From Rhizobium sp. ARZ01 (GTDB lineage: Bacteria > Pseudomonadota > Alphaproteobacteria > Rhizobiales > Rhizobiaceae), in NCBI RefSeq assembly GCF_014851675.1, contig NZ_JACVAE010000001.1, positions 496,001 through 560,000 on the forward strand: 64,000 bases of DNA. The letters run 5' to 3'. Shown piece after piece: positions 8,800 to 17,952 of the stretch. The translations under genes were made by a program, and so were the position numbers. How positions within the stretch are numbered: the first letter of the stretch is position 1; each line of letters starts with the position of its first letter. Below the pieces are notes generated by a model. The model was not told the DNA's origin. It saw nothing but the letters and a program-made list of their open reading frames with translations, and did no database searches.

Positions 8800-9168
8800 A
8801 TGCGCCTGAAATCCGAAATCTTTGCCTCTGCCCTCGTCCGCAACGTCTTCGCGCGCGGCGAATTCGGCGCGATCGAGCGGAAGGGGGCTACCGAGGGCGG
8901 TGCGGTCTTCGTCCGCCAGTCCTTTCGCGACGGGACGGAAACGCTCTATGCGCCGGCGCCGCAGAGCTTCTTCGACAGCGATGATAGCGGCAAGCGGCTG
9001 TTCGAGCTCCGGCTTGATCGACAGCCCTCCGCTACGATTTCCGAAGCGCTTGATCGCGAGATCCGGTTTGATCCCGATTTGTGGGTTGTGGCGCTGGAGA
9101 CAGACGAGATCGGCGACCTGATCGAACAGGGACAGCCCGAACGCCACGATCCCTTGTTTCGCCGGTAA
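8800..9168 (+). CDS. DUF1491 family protein
   Basis: About 122 residues, soluble. Starts MRLKSEIFASALVRN as DUF1491 proteins do, contains GGAVFVRQSF and ends in an acidic helix with DPDLWVVALETDE. DUF1491 is a small alphaproteobacterial family without assigned function. An in-frame TTG at 8791 would add three residues; ATG 8800 is the family-typical start. It follows the chemoreceptor gene by 69 bp on the same strand and could share its transcript. Confidence 0.82.
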   Translation: MRLKSEIFASALVRNVFARGEFGAIERKGATEGGAVFVRQSFRDGTETLYAPAPQSFFDSDDSGKRLFELRLDRQPSATISEALDREIRFDPDLWVVALETDEIGDLIEQGQPERHDPLFRR

Positions 9169-9233
9169 CAACGCCCAGCCGACCGATTGTGGGATAACGG
9201 CTCCAGAATTGCCGAGCCCTACCGGAGATCGTG

Positions 9234-9341
9234 ATGTTTGTCGTTCTGCCTGCCTTCGCCGTATTGATTGCGAGCATGTTCGTCGGAATGATGCTCGCCG
9301 CTGTGCGGGCCGATCTGCGAGAGGGGTCGGTTGGTCGCTGA
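9234..9341 (+). CDS. Putative 35-residue membrane peptide
   Basis: Short ORF starting ATG 9234 (GTG 9231 just before it), with GGAG 6 nt upstream of the start codon region. Product MFVVLPAFAVLIASMFVGMM plus a charged tail (AVRADLREGSVGR): one hydrophobic helix followed by a cytosolic-looking tail. It sits between the DUF1491 gene and the convergent DUF2336 gene. No family recognised; the case rests on the ribosome site and the clean single-helix topology. Confidence 0.4.
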   Translation: MFVVLPAFAVLIASMFVGMMLAAVRADLREGSVGR

Positions 9342-9403
9342 GCACGCCTGCTCGCTATCCCGTTTGCTTTCGATTGGACTCTGGGCGCGCGCGTCGGATG
9401 CGC

Positions 9404-10315
9404 TTAGATCGCCGTCCGCCGCAGCCCCGCGACGGAAGAGTCATCGACATCGCGCTCTGCGGCGACGGTGTTGGCGGCTGCGCGCGGCAGGCCTTGGTGG
9501 GTGTATGCGTCAGCTCGGCGCCAGCTTTCGACGCGCTCGAGGCAGGACGCCTGCTCGAGATCCGCAAGCAGCATGGCGGCGCGCGTCCCCGTCGCGCCGG
9601 CCTCGGCAAGGTGCGGATAAAGACGGCCGAGAACGAAAGTGCAGTCCGAAATCGGTGTGGCGAGCGCTATGAGCGTCGTTGCGAGCTGCTGGCCGGAGAT
9701 GTCGAGCAGGATGCGCTCGCTGAGCCATTGGCTTGAACCAAGTGCATCGGCAAGCGCCACCGAAAGCATCCCCGTCTCGCCGGCACGCGCGAAACGGACG
9801 ACCAGGACCAGGTGAATGTCCGTGATGGGTATGAGCGGGGCGAGCCCGGTTTGCTTTGGCATCAGCGCGCGCGCCAACGCCTTGATTTCCTCGCGCAACG
9901 CCTCTTCCCGCTGCTGGCCTCCGGCGGCCGGGGCGTCGGCGCTTTCGAAAGCGCCGCGGCTGCGATGATCCTGATGTTGCGCGACCAGGCTTTCGACCAT
10001 CTTGGGCGAGAGATTGTCGCGCCGTTCGATGGCGCGCACGTGCGCCGGCGACGCGCCGCGCAGGATCGCAATCAGCGTGGCCTCGCTGATCGCTTGCGAG
10101 CGGGTCAGGAAGATGGCCGCGATTGCGATGGGCTGGCGGGCAATGAACAGAGCCGTTGCTTCCGGCACGGTGGCGCATTGCGAAAGGGCGGCGACCGCCT
10201 GCCGACGAGCCTCGTCGCTGGAGGCGAGGTAGGTTGCAAGGAACAGTTCGTGGAATTGTTTCAGGTCGGAGCGGGTGGGGCGCGCGAGACTTTCGAAGCC
10301 GGAAACGGTCGCCAT
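9404..10315 (-). CDS. DUF2336 domain-containing protein
   Basis: 303 residues, soluble, alpha-helical. N-terminal FESLARPTRSDLKQFHELF and repeated HEAT-like helices (FLATYLASSDEARRQAVAAL, ATALFIARQPIAIAAIFLTR) fit DUF2336, an alphaproteobacterial family with no established biochemical activity. Start ATG at 10315 has AAGGA about 10 nt upstream on the minus strand; a longer frame reaches 10378 without family support. It faces the DUF1491/small-ORF pair convergently. The C-terminal region about 150-300 includes RFARAGETGMLSVALADALG and a Cys-containing segment. Confidence 0.78.
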   Translation of the reverse strand: MATVSGFESLARPTRSDLKQFHELFLATYLASSDEARRQAVAALSQCATVPEATALFIARQPIAIAAIFLTRSQAISEATLIAILRGASPAHVRAIERRDNLSPKMVESLVAQHQDHRSRGAFESADAPAAGGQQREEALREEIKALARALMPKQTGLAPLIPITDIHLVLVVRFARAGETGMLSVALADALGSSQWLSERILLDISGQQLATTLIALATPISDCTFVLGRLYPHLAEAGATGTRAAMLLADLEQASCLERVESWRRADAYTHQGLPRAAANTVAAERDVDDSSVAGLRRTAI

Positions 10316-10879
10316 CAGGACGATGTCCTTGGGCCGCCCCGACTGCGGTCTTTCAAGTTCGCGAAATCTGTCCCCCACGACCTACCACTCTACGCGAATG
10401 CAGCACTTGCCCGGTGCACAGCATGCCATCCTACGGCTTTCGGATAGGCAGGAGTGCGGCGGGTTAGCGGTTCGAATGGAACCACAGCCGCTTGAAACTC
10501 ATGATTGCTAACAAGTAGACGAAAAGAATTAGCAAGATGTTAACCGTATTGCCGCTACGATTCGAACGTGGGAAGGGCATGGGCAAACTCAAATCACATG
10601 CTATGCTCCCCGCATGCGAACGTTGCTTCGTGCAGTTGCCGACGCAGCGGCGCACCAAGGCAAGGTGCAATGTACCGGATGCCCTTGGACGGTGAGGGTG
10701 AACTTTCTTTCCCGCTTCGGGAAACCATCTACCCCCTACTACCGTTCCAGGTTCGATAGCGGCAGTTGATGTTCTGCGCCGCGATCGAAGACGGATCTGG
10801 TGGCACTGGGCCCGTAGGACGGGCAGGGTGAAATATGTGCAGTCCTTCATCCGTCTCGATTCTTGTTAAGGAGGCGAGA
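10316..10879. other. 564-bp intergenic region
   Basis: Holds at most one tiny minus-strand ORF (10464-10580, separate entry). The rest shows no gene with family resemblance; several short open frames on the plus strand lack a ribosome site or credible composition. A weak tRNA-like T-arm sequence near 10469 does not extend to a tRNA. The region should contain the promoters of the DUF2336 gene and of the small gene at 10880. Confidence 0.35.
10464..10580 (-). CDS. Possible 38-residue membrane peptide
   Basis: ORF MPFPRSNRSG followed by the hydrophobic stretch NTVNILLILFVYLLAIMSF and a basic end (KRLWFHSNR). The single-helix topology with a positive tail is credible for a small membrane peptide, but the ribosome site is poor, so the call is tentative. 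Confidence 0.25.
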   Translation of the reverse strand: MPFPRSNRSGNTVNILLILFVYLLAIMSFKRLWFHSNR

Positions 10880-11074
10880 ATGGCAGACGTGGTACGCTTG
10901 CAGGAACGACTGTCGCGCACTCCCAGACGCAACAAGGTCTGGCACGAGGCGCCCGCAGCCGTATTGCTGTTCACCGGTGTGCGTTACGAGCGGCTGACCC
11001 CCGCCATGATCGCGGCAAAGACACGTGCCGCGCGGAGAAATTTGGCGGATATCGGTAACGACGCCCGACGGTGA
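10880..11074 (+). CDS. Small hypothetical protein (64 residues)
   Basis: Starts MADVVRLQERLSRTPRRNKV, highly basic at the N-terminus, then a short hydrophobic patch (AAVLLFTGVRYE) and another basic region (TRAARRNLAD). ATG 10880 has GGAGG 6 nt upstream (AAGGAGGCGAG), a near-perfect ribosome site, which makes translation likely. The composition suggests nucleic acid binding or a small cytosolic regulator, but I recognise no family. It is followed by a hairpin terminator at 11267. Confidence 0.6.
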   Translation: MADVVRLQERLSRTPRRNKVWHEAPAAVLLFTGVRYERLTPAMIAAKTRAARRNLADIGNDARR

Positions 11075-11266
11075 GCGCAGCTCCGTTCCGAACTATCAAG
11101 CCCTGGATCTCCCCTAGAGGTGCGTTGGGCGAACAGGACTAGTTGCCGCTTCGCGCTAACAATCCCTCAGTCGACGATATCGCCATCGTGTAGAGAACGC
11201 GAAGTCGACGGATCATCCGGGCGACGACACCCCTGATCAGCGAAGCGGCCACCTTCGCATCCCCAG

Positions 11267-11293
11267 AGCCCCGGCTTTCCCGCCGGGGCTTTG
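11267..11293 (+). terminator. Strong GC hairpin, probable terminator
   Basis: Perfect 9-bp stem AGCCCCGGC (11267-11275) / GCCGGGGCT (11282-11290) with loop TTTCCC and only a short T tail (TTG). It lies in the 318-bp gap 11075-11392 that otherwise holds only the leader of the RTX gene. Confidence 0.6.
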
Positions 11294-11392
11294 TCGTTCG
11301 TGCCGTATGTTTGCCGCGCTGTTACCTGAGAAACAGCCTCACTCCTCACGCGAGCTATGGTCCCGCCGTACCAATTAGGAGAGAGCACCAGC

Positions 11393-13462
11393 ATGACAGC
11401 GACCCAACTTCCCGTATCCGGCACCAGCGAAATTGATGCGACTGCCACGCAGGGCCAGTGGCTGTTGGCACAGGGATCGACACTTCTCGTGCAAAACACG
11501 GCGATCAATGCATCGGGGGCGGGACAGAGCAGGGTAATACAGATCGACGGCCAGGTTATGGGGCATCTCGGCGTCCGGCTTGGCTCCTTCGGCGATATCA
11601 CGTCGGCGACCGGCAATAGAGTCATGGTCGGGGAGACTGGTTCGATCGTCACCGGCGACGTCGGCATCTGGACCTACGCGAATGGAACCCAGCTGACGAT
11701 CCATGGCAGGATCGATGCCGGCTCCTACGGAATCCTGGGCAATGGCGACGGCACGCACGTCGTCAACACCGGCACGCTTTCGGGCAGGGGGGGAGCAATC
11801 CTGGTTTTCGGCAACGCCGTGACCGTTTCCAATGCAGGCCTGGTCACGAGCGTCGATGGTAATGGTGTGTGGCTGAATGGCGTAGACTCGACCCTGATCA
11901 ACAGTGGAACGATCGAGAGTTGGAGCGCTTCGGCCGTCGGCGTCGGGGGCAATGGCACAAGCGTCGCGAACTCCGGCCTGATCACTTCACGCTTCAACAC
12001 CGTGCAGATATTCTCAGGGACCGGTGAGACTGCCGAACTCCACAATTCCGGCGTGATAAGAGCGCACGGCGTGAATTTCGTAGCCCTTCTCGGCGGCGCC
12101 GGTGCGGACACCATCTTCAACACGGGCCGTATCGAGGGGGGCGTGCAGCTCGGCGGGGGCAATGACCTCTATGACGGTCGCGGTGGAGAGATCACCGGCA
12201 CGGTTTCCGGCAGCACAGGCGATGACACCTACATCGTCGACGATGCGTCGATCGTGCTTGTGGAGCAATTGAACGGCGGGATCGACACGGTCCGTTCGAC
12301 CGTTTCCTTCGCGCTCGATGACCACCTCGAACAACTGACGCTGATCGGCGCCGACGACACGCGCGCTATCGGCAACGCGCTCGCCAACACACTGGTCGGC
12401 AATGCCGGCGACAACCGTCTCGATGGCGAAGAGGGACATGACGTGCTTGAGGGTGGGCGCGGTGCCGACCGGTTGAACGGCGGTGACGGGATCGATACGG
12501 CAAGCTATGCCCGTTCCGCTTCGCGCGTCGTGATCGACCTGGTGAAGGGAGCGGCAAGCGGCGGCGAGGCCACGGGCGACACCTTCTCTTCGATCGAGAG
12601 CCTCAAGGGCTCGGCCTATCACGACATTCTGACAGGATCCGCCGGCGCCAATACGCTGTCTGGCGAAGCGGGAAATGACCTGCTTGAGGGCCGGGCCGGG
12701 GCGGACAAGCTTGTCGGCGGTGATGGTGTCGATACGGCAAGCTACGCCGCATCCGCCGCACGCGTCGTGATCGACCTGACAAGGGGGACGGCGAGCGGCG
12801 GCGAGGCCGCGGGTGACAAGTTCGACTCGATCGAGAACCTCAAGGGCTCGGCTTATCACGACATTCTGACGGGGTCCGCCGGCGCCAACACGCTGTCTGG
12901 TGAAAAGGGCAATGACCTGCTTGAGGGCCGGGCCGGCGCCGACAAGCTTGTCGGCGGTGACGGTGTCGATACGGCAAGCTACGCCGCATCCGCCGCACGC
13001 GTCGTGATCGACCTGGCGAAGGGTACGGCAAGCGGTGGGGATGCGGCGGGCGACACCTTCTCCTCGATCGAGAACGTGAAAGGTTCGTCCTACCACGACA
13101 TCCTGATAGGGGCCGTCGGCGCTAACACGCTTGATGGTGCGGCCGGCCACGACAGGCTTTCCGGTAGTGCCGGCGCAGATCGGCTTATTGGCGGAACGGG
13201 TAACGACACGCTTACCGGTGGTGCCGACAAGGACGTGTTCGTCTTCAAGACTGGCTACCAGGCGGACCGGATCACCGACTTCACCAACGGCGGGGACAAG
13301 ATCGACCTCTCCGGCTTTGCCGCGGTGACGAGCTTCGCCGATCTGAAGGCGAACCATGCCGTCCAGTCCGGCAGCGCCGTGGTCATCGCTTTCGGCACCG
13401 ATAAGCTGACGATCGACAACTTCACGCTCGCCAAGATGGATGCGTCCGACTTTCTGCTGTGA
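11393..13462 (+). CDS. RTX / hemolysin-type calcium-binding protein
   Basis: 689 residues, no signal peptide, the form of a type I-secreted protein. Residues 1-280 contain beta-helix-like NTGTL/NSGTI/NSGLI repeats. From about 340 on, GGxGxDxL nonapeptides (for example [34 protein letters not shown]) form calcium-binding RTX rolls. The last 70 residues ([18 protein letters not shown]...[15 protein letters not shown]) resemble the serralysin-type C-terminal domain that carries the type I secretion signal. ATG 11393 has AGGAGAG about 9 nt upstream. There are no ABC/MFP secretion genes nearby, so it must use a system elsewhere. A cell-surface or adhesin role is possible; no catalytic domain is visible. 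Confidence 0.88.
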   Translation: MTATQLPVSGTSEIDATATQGQWLLAQGSTLLVQNTAINASGAGQSRVIQIDGQVMGHLGVRLGSFGDITSATGNRVMVGETGSIVTGDVGIWTYANGTQLTIHGRIDAGSYGILGNGDGTHVVNTGTLSGRGGAILVFGNAVTVSNAGLVTSVDGNGVWLNGVDSTLINSGTIESWSASAVGVGGNGTSVANSGLITSRFNTVQIFSGTGETAELHNSGVIRAHGVNFVALLGGAGADTIFNTGRIEGGVQLGGGNDLYDGRGGEITGTVSGSTGDDTYIVDDASIVLVEQLNGGIDTVRSTVSFALDDHLEQLTLIGADDTRAIGNALANTLVGNAGDNRLDGEEGHDVLEGGRGADRLNGGDGIDTASYARSASRVVIDLVKGAASGGEATGDTFSSIESLKGSAYHDILTGSAGANTLSGEAGNDLLEGRAGADKLVGGDGVDTASYAASAARVVIDLTRGTASGGEAAGDKFDSIENLKGSAYHDILTGSAGANTLSGEKGNDLLEGRAGADKLVGGDGVDTASYAASAARVVIDLAKGTASGGDAAGDTFSSIENVKGSSYHDILIGAVGANTLDGAAGHDRLSGSAGADRLIGGTGNDTLTGGADKDVFVFKTGYQADRITDFTNGGDKIDLSGFAAVTSFADLKANHAVQSGSAVVIAFGTDKLTIDNFTLAKMDASDFLL
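12485..13135 (+). repeat. 237-bp tandem repeats inside the RTX gene
   Basis: Three copies of a 237-bp (79-codon) unit: 12485-12721, 12722-12958 and a partial third from 12959. The landmark GATACGGCAAGCTA recurs at 12494, 12731 and 12968, exactly 237 bp apart. Copies 2 and 3 are nearly identical, so unequal recombination could change copy number. Confidence 0.9.
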
Positions 13463-13562
13463 AGGCGGGGGATGGTCTGAAGTGCGTTGCGATCCTAGAC
13501 CGCTGCTCACTTTCGGGAGACATGCTAGGTGTTTCGGAAGTGAGCGCAGGTTTTGGCCGTCG

Positions 13563-14120
13563 TCACTCGGCGCTGTCCTCGATCGGCTCGCAGCCGGCAT
13601 TACCGAGGAAGGACCGGGCCGCTTCGTCCATCGTCGCGGTCGGTACGAAGGTGCGTAGCACCGCGTAGCCGTCCTCGTCGGTCATTTCGACGAGGATCGA
13701 CCGGGAGAGATCATCCGGCAGGGCTTTGCGGATTGCGTTCAACTGGATCGGCGTTGCCACGACGACGTCGAGCGCTCTGCTGACTGCGGTGCGATCGTTC
13801 ATGCTGAACACCTCGTTTGCCGAACTGTCAAACAATCCGATCGACCAGAAGGGGACGCCGGCCGGTGCGAACAGCCGCACGGGGTGTTCGGCAATCGAGA
13901 ATGCGCAGACAGCAATCCGCAGGCCCGGATCGTCGTTGATCGGACCATTGCCCGGCATCGGCTCGTTGCGCAGAGGATAAAAGTGCTGCGGCTCGCCGAG
14001 CTCGGCAATCCGCGTATAGGCGTCGTTGCCCGTGAAACCTGGGACCGCCAGGATGATCAGGATATGAAGCGCTGCTGCGCCGAGGAGACCGATAAGGACT
14101 GCAAAAAGGACGCTACGCAT
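13563..14120 (-). CDS. DUF1254-type membrane-anchored protein
   Basis: 185 residues with one N-terminal hydrophobic helix (VLFAVLIGLLGAAALHILIILAVPG), then NDAYTRIAELGEPQHFYPLR and an AFSIAEHPVRLFAPAGVPFWSIGLFDSS segment. This is the compact rhizobial DUF1254 form. It lies immediately downstream of the DUF1214 gene and overlaps it by 8 nt, so the two are translated as a pair. In many bacteria DUF1254 and DUF1214 are domains of a single secreted protein; here they are separate membrane-anchored proteins. Function unknown. Confidence 0.78.
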   Translation of the reverse strand: MRSVLFAVLIGLLGAAALHILIILAVPGFTGNDAYTRIAELGEPQHFYPLRNEPMPGNGPINDDPGLRIAVCAFSIAEHPVRLFAPAGVPFWSIGLFDSSANEVFSMNDRTAVSRALDVVVATPIQLNAIRKALPDDLSRSILVEMTDEDGYAVLRTFVPTATMDEAARSFLGNAGCEPIEDSAE

Positions 14121-14700
14121 CGGCGCATCCGGTCTGGTTGACCACCGGCATGGCTAGGTCGATCACACCGGAGCTGCCGGCCGTCGGCGTATCGAGCAGC
14201 GTCAGTACCAGGCGGAACGGCTGGCCCGGTGCAATTGCCAGCCAGTTGCCAGGTTGCGCTTGCGCGGCCACGTGGATGACGAAATTGCTGTCGGCGCCCC
14301 GCAGAACCGTCCAGGAATTGAGTCCGGAAGGCAGATTGCGGTCGAGGGAGAGCGGCTTTCCATCCTGGGTGGTCGCATGCAGCGTCCAGAAGCGGGCAGG
14401 AGGCGTCAGGCCGATGACGTCGTAGGCACAGCGCCCGGAAAGCGTGCGCCCGCTGTTGTCATGCGACGCGCGGAACACCAACCCCTCAGCGCTACCGAAG
14501 AGCAGCGCCCCGTCCCGCGCGCGGTGCGCCTTGGCATAGGGATCGGCACTATTCGTCTGGGCTTTGGGAAAGGCATTCCACGGGCCGAGCGCGATCGAGC
14601 CAAACCCGATCGTCGCTTTCAACGCCCAGACGACCGAGAGCGTGCCGAGGCCGAAGGTGATGGCAAGGGCCAGCGCGACAAGGAGGGGAATTCGGAACAA
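14113..14700 (-). CDS. DUF1214-type membrane-anchored protein
   Basis: 195 residues. N-terminal helix LLVALALAITFGLGTLSVVW, then a periplasmic domain with NAFPKAQTNSADPYAKAHRA (the DPYA-KA pattern of DUF1214), CAYDVIGLTPPARFWTLHAT and a C-terminal beta-rich region ending near DTPTAGSSGVIDLAMP. First gene of a two-gene unit with the DUF1254 gene. The downstream direction leads away from the PBP gene, which ends 221 bp upstream of this start on the same strand and may contribute read-through. Confidence 0.8.
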   Translation of the reverse strand: MFRIPLLVALALAITFGLGTLSVVWALKATIGFGSIALGPWNAFPKAQTNSADPYAKAHRARDGALLFGSAEGLVFRASHDNSGRTLSGRCAYDVIGLTPPARFWTLHATTQDGKPLSLDRNLPSGLNSWTVLRGADSNFVIHVAAQAQPGNWLAIAPGQPFRLVLTLLDTPTAGSSGVIDLAMPVVNQTGCADA

Positions 14701-14921
14701 ATGGGCCTACCGGTTGGACATGCGACAATGTTCGTGCGCACGGCCGGGGATGGTCCCGATGCGCGGCAATTGGCAGAACCTTGCATGATTCCGCATCAAA
14801 ATCGATTCCCATCTCGGTTGCAGAGACAGGTCTGCGCTCGAAAACGATGTCGATGGGACCGGTGCTCCGACCTTCAGCGCGAGACTCAATGTCGCCTTAG
14901 GTGACGAGAGCAATGATGCCC

Positions 14922-17069
14922 TCACAGCGCCGCCACTCGGCCGCTGGCGGAAAGCGGCTTGGCATCCTTGAGGTCCTTGGCAATCGACCGCAGGAGCCGC
15001 GTCGTGCCAACGGACAGCGAGCGCGGGCGGATGAGCGGGGGAAGGGCATCTTCCGCAGCCGCCGTCCCGGTCGAGGCCGTCTCCGTTTTCGGTGTTGCGC
15101 CGGGCAGGGGGTTCTCGATACCCGGAATTGGCCGCAGCTCTATGCCCTGGTGGGCATAGTCCATCAGGCGCTTGAACGTCATCGCCGGCAGCGAGCCGCC
15201 GGTCATGTTGTTGGTTGAGGTATAGTCGTCGTTGCCGAACCAGACGGCTGCCGTGTAGTTGCCGGTGAAGCCGACGAACCAGGCGTCGCGGTAGGCTTGG
15301 GTGGTGCCCGTCTTGCCGCCGGTGACGATGCCGCCGTCAAGCGCGGCCTTGCGCGCCGTGCCGTTCACCGGAATGTTGACGAGCATCCGGTTCATATTGG
15401 CATTGGCGGTTTCGGAAAGCACCCGGCCGGCCGGCTGTTCGTCGCGATCGAAGTCGTAAAGAATGTCACCGCCGTAATTGAGAATCTGGGTGATGCCGTG
15501 ACGGCGTGACTGCGCGCCGCCGGCCGGGAAGACCGCATAGGCGGTCGCCTGGTCGAGAACGGTCAGTTCCGAGGTGCCGAGCGGCATCGTCTTGTCAGTG
15601 CGCAGCGGCGTCTCCACCCCCATCGCCTTGGCGGTCTGGGCGATCACCTCCGTACCGAGGAAGTCCTTGGCCAGGCGCACCGGAACGGTGTTGATCGATT
15701 TGGCGATCGCCGTCATGAGCGTCACCTTGCCGGAATAGCTGCGACCATAGTTCTGCGGCGACCAGCCGCGCCAGGTGATCGGTGCATCGACGATGGTCGA
15801 TTCCGGCGTCTTGCCCTTCTCCATTGCGGCTGCAAACGTGTAGACCTTGAAGGACGAGCCCGGCTGGCGCAGCGCCTTGGTGGCGCGGTTGAACTGGCTT
15901 TCGCCATAGTCGCGCCCGCCCACCATGGCGCGCACGGCGCCACCATTCTCGACCATGACAAGCGCACCCTGCTTGACGTGGAAGCTCTCGCCATATTGGC
16001 GCAGCCCCGTCTCGACCGCCTCTTCGGCCGCGGCCTGCAGGCCCGTGTCGATGGTGGTGCGTACGATGAGCGAGTGCTGTGCAAAGGGACGGGCAATGCG
16101 CTGAACTTCGTCGAAGGCCCAGTCGAGAAAGAAGTCCGGCGCCGTCTTCTCTTCCCGGTCGATGATGCTTGCCGGATTGCGGCGGGCGGCGATCACCTGG
16201 CCCTCCGACATCAATCCGCCCTGGACAAGGTTGGTCAGGACCTCGTTGGCGCGAGCGCGGGCAGCGGGCAGGTTGACATGTGGGGCGTAACGCGCCGGCG
16301 CCTTGAACAGGCCGGCCAGCATGGCGGCTTCGGCGAGGTCCACATCGGTGATGTCCTTGCCGAAATAGAACTGCGAAGCGGCGGCCACGCCGAAGGTGCC
16401 GCCGCCCATATAGGCGCGGTCGAGATAGAAGCGCAGGATCTCCTTCTTGGAGAGGTTCGCCTCCAGCCAGAGAGCCAGGAACGCCTCCTTGATCTTGCGT
16501 TCGAGGGTGCGCTCATTGTTGAGAAACAGGTTCTTGGCAAGCTGCTGGGTCAGCGTCGAGCCGCCCTGCACCACGCCGCCGGCGCGTGCATTTTCCGTCA
16601 TGGCGCGGGCAAGGCCGAGGAAATCGATGCCGAAATGCTCGAAGAACCGCCGGTCCTCGGTTGCCAGAACCGCCTTGATGAGGTGGTCGGGTAACTCGTC
16701 GATCGGCACGGAATCCTCGTGGATGATGCCGCGATGGCCGATCTCGTTGCCGTAGCGATCGAGGAAGGTGACGGCAAAATCGCCCTTGTTGCGCCAGTCT
16801 CCCTTCGTCTCTTCGAAGGCGGGAAGTGCAAGGGCGAGAAGCAGGATGAAGCCTGCCGTCCCGAGGTTCATGCCTTCGCCGATGAGCTCGAAAAAGACGC
16901 GCTTCCAGCCTTTGAAGATGAAGCGGCGAAAGAAGATGGTGATCTCCTCCCACCATTCGGCGAGACGGAAGCCGGCGTTCCAGATGGTGGAATCGATCCA
17001 GGAGTCGATCCGCAGCAGAATATGGCGTCTGCGGCGGCGCGGTTTTTCCTCTGGCGACGGATCCTGCAA
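14922..17069 (-). CDS. Class A penicillin-binding protein (PBP1A-type transglycosylase/transpeptidase)
   Basis: Bifunctional peptidoglycan synthase of the inner membrane, 715 residues. Basic cytosolic N-terminus, an amphipathic region, then one membrane helix (GTAGFILLLALALPAF). GT51 motifs: TEDRRFFEHFGID and GGSTLTQQLAKNLFL. Transpeptidase motifs in order: PGSSFKVYTF (active Ser and Lys), AKSINTVP (SxN) and GGKTGTTQAYRDAWFVGFTG (KTGT). The Pro/Thr-rich tail is probably unstructured. The start is TTG at 17069, with GAGG 8 nt upstream and no in-frame ATG or GTG before the upstream stop. Monocistronic, divergent from the YcgN-like gene. Confidence 0.93.
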   Translation of the reverse strand: MQDPSPEEKPRRRRRHILLRIDSWIDSTIWNAGFRLAEWWEEITIFFRRFIFKGWKRVFFELIGEGMNLGTAGFILLLALALPAFEETKGDWRNKGDFAVTFLDRYGNEIGHRGIIHEDSVPIDELPDHLIKAVLATEDRRFFEHFGIDFLGLARAMTENARAGGVVQGGSTLTQQLAKNLFLNNERTLERKIKEAFLALWLEANLSKKEILRFYLDRAYMGGGTFGVAAASQFYFGKDITDVDLAEAAMLAGLFKAPARYAPHVNLPAARARANEVLTNLVQGGLMSEGQVIAARRNPASIIDREEKTAPDFFLDWAFDEVQRIARPFAQHSLIVRTTIDTGLQAAAEEAVETGLRQYGESFHVKQGALVMVENGGAVRAMVGGRDYGESQFNRATKALRQPGSSFKVYTFAAAMEKGKTPESTIVDAPITWRGWSPQNYGRSYSGKVTLMTAIAKSINTVPVRLAKDFLGTEVIAQTAKAMGVETPLRTDKTMPLGTSELTVLDQATAYAVFPAGGAQSRRHGITQILNYGGDILYDFDRDEQPAGRVLSETANANMNRMLVNIPVNGTARKAALDGGIVTGGKTGTTQAYRDAWFVGFTGNYTAAVWFGNDDYTSTNNMTGGSLPAMTFKRLMDYAHQGIELRPIPGIENPLPGATPKTETASTGTAAAEDALPPLIRPRSLSVGTTRLLRSIAKDLKDAKPLSASGRVAAL

Positions 17070-17296
17070 GGCTTCATCCTCATGCGCGCGGCGAAACTCG
17101 CCGGGTCCTGCGTAACGATATCAGGCAATCGTCACGGATAAAACAACATGGTTTCCGAACCGTTTCCGGCTCCAATCCGTGCGCGATGGCTGCAATCGGC
17201 CGAAGGAGCTCAATCACTCATTGAGGAAAGGCCGGATTGCGGCGGGACGCATTGCTTTTGCTTGACCTTTCAGGCGGTTGGGTCCACTGGACAGGC

Positions 17297-17815
17297 ATGA
17301 GCGCGACGAACGAGATGAAGAAGGCTCCGCTGGCCGATTGCGATGTCGGCAACGAGCGGCCGTTCTGGCAGACCAAGACGCTGGCCGAGATGACGGATGG
17401 CGAATGGGAGAGCCTTTGCGACGGTTGCGGTCTCTGTTGTCTCAACAAGCTGGAGGACTGGGATACCGGCGAGGTGGTCTGGACCTCGATCCGCTGCCAG
17501 TTGCTCGATGACCACAGCTGTCGGTGCAAGGACTACGAGAACCGCCAGGCGACGGTGCCTGACTGCATCCGCCTGACGGTGAAGTCGGTCGACGAGATTA
17601 GCTGGCTGCCGCCCACCTGCGCCTACCGCCTGATCCGCGATGGCGAGGACCTCTACTGGTGGCACTACCTCGTCTCCGGCGATCCGGAAACGGTGCACCA
17701 GGCCGGCATCTCCGCCCGCGGCCGCACGGTCAGCGAGGAGGGGATCGAAGTGGAGGATTACGAGGACTATCTCGTGACCTGGCCGCTGGAAGTGGGCAAG
17801 GCGAGAAACCGCTGA
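17297..17815 (+). CDS. YcgN/UPF0260 cysteine-cluster protein
   Basis: About 172-residue soluble protein of the YcgN (UPF0260) family with a CxxCxxCC-type zinc/iron-binding cluster. Visible cysteine groups: [40 protein letters not shown] and PPTCAYRL; the C-terminus has [20 protein letters not shown] typical of the family. Start ATG 17297 (MSATNEMKK) is chosen; the open frame begins earlier at 17237 without family similarity, and ATG 17315 is possible. Function is not established; the conserved cysteines suggest metal binding. Confidence 0.88.
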   Translation: MSATNEMKKAPLADCDVGNERPFWQTKTLAEMTDGEWESLCDGCGLCCLNKLEDWDTGEVVWTSIRCQLLDDHSCRCKDYENRQATVPDCIRLTVKSVDEISWLPPTCAYRLIRDGEDLYWWHYLVSGDPETVHQAGISARGRTVSEEGIEVEDYEDYLVTWPLEVGKARNR

Positions 17816-17952
17816 CGTCGTCGCTGTTCACGCGACTGATCACGCAGAATTCATCGCCTGATTGCGTTTTGACATGTTCGGGCCATAGACCAGACATGTC
17901 CGGCTCCTAGCTTTGTCCTCGCAGGGAACAAATTCCAAGGAGAAACAGAACG

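Noticed and set aside
10462..10490. GGTTCGAATGGAACC tRNA-like motif
   Set aside because: No cloverleaf can be built around it.
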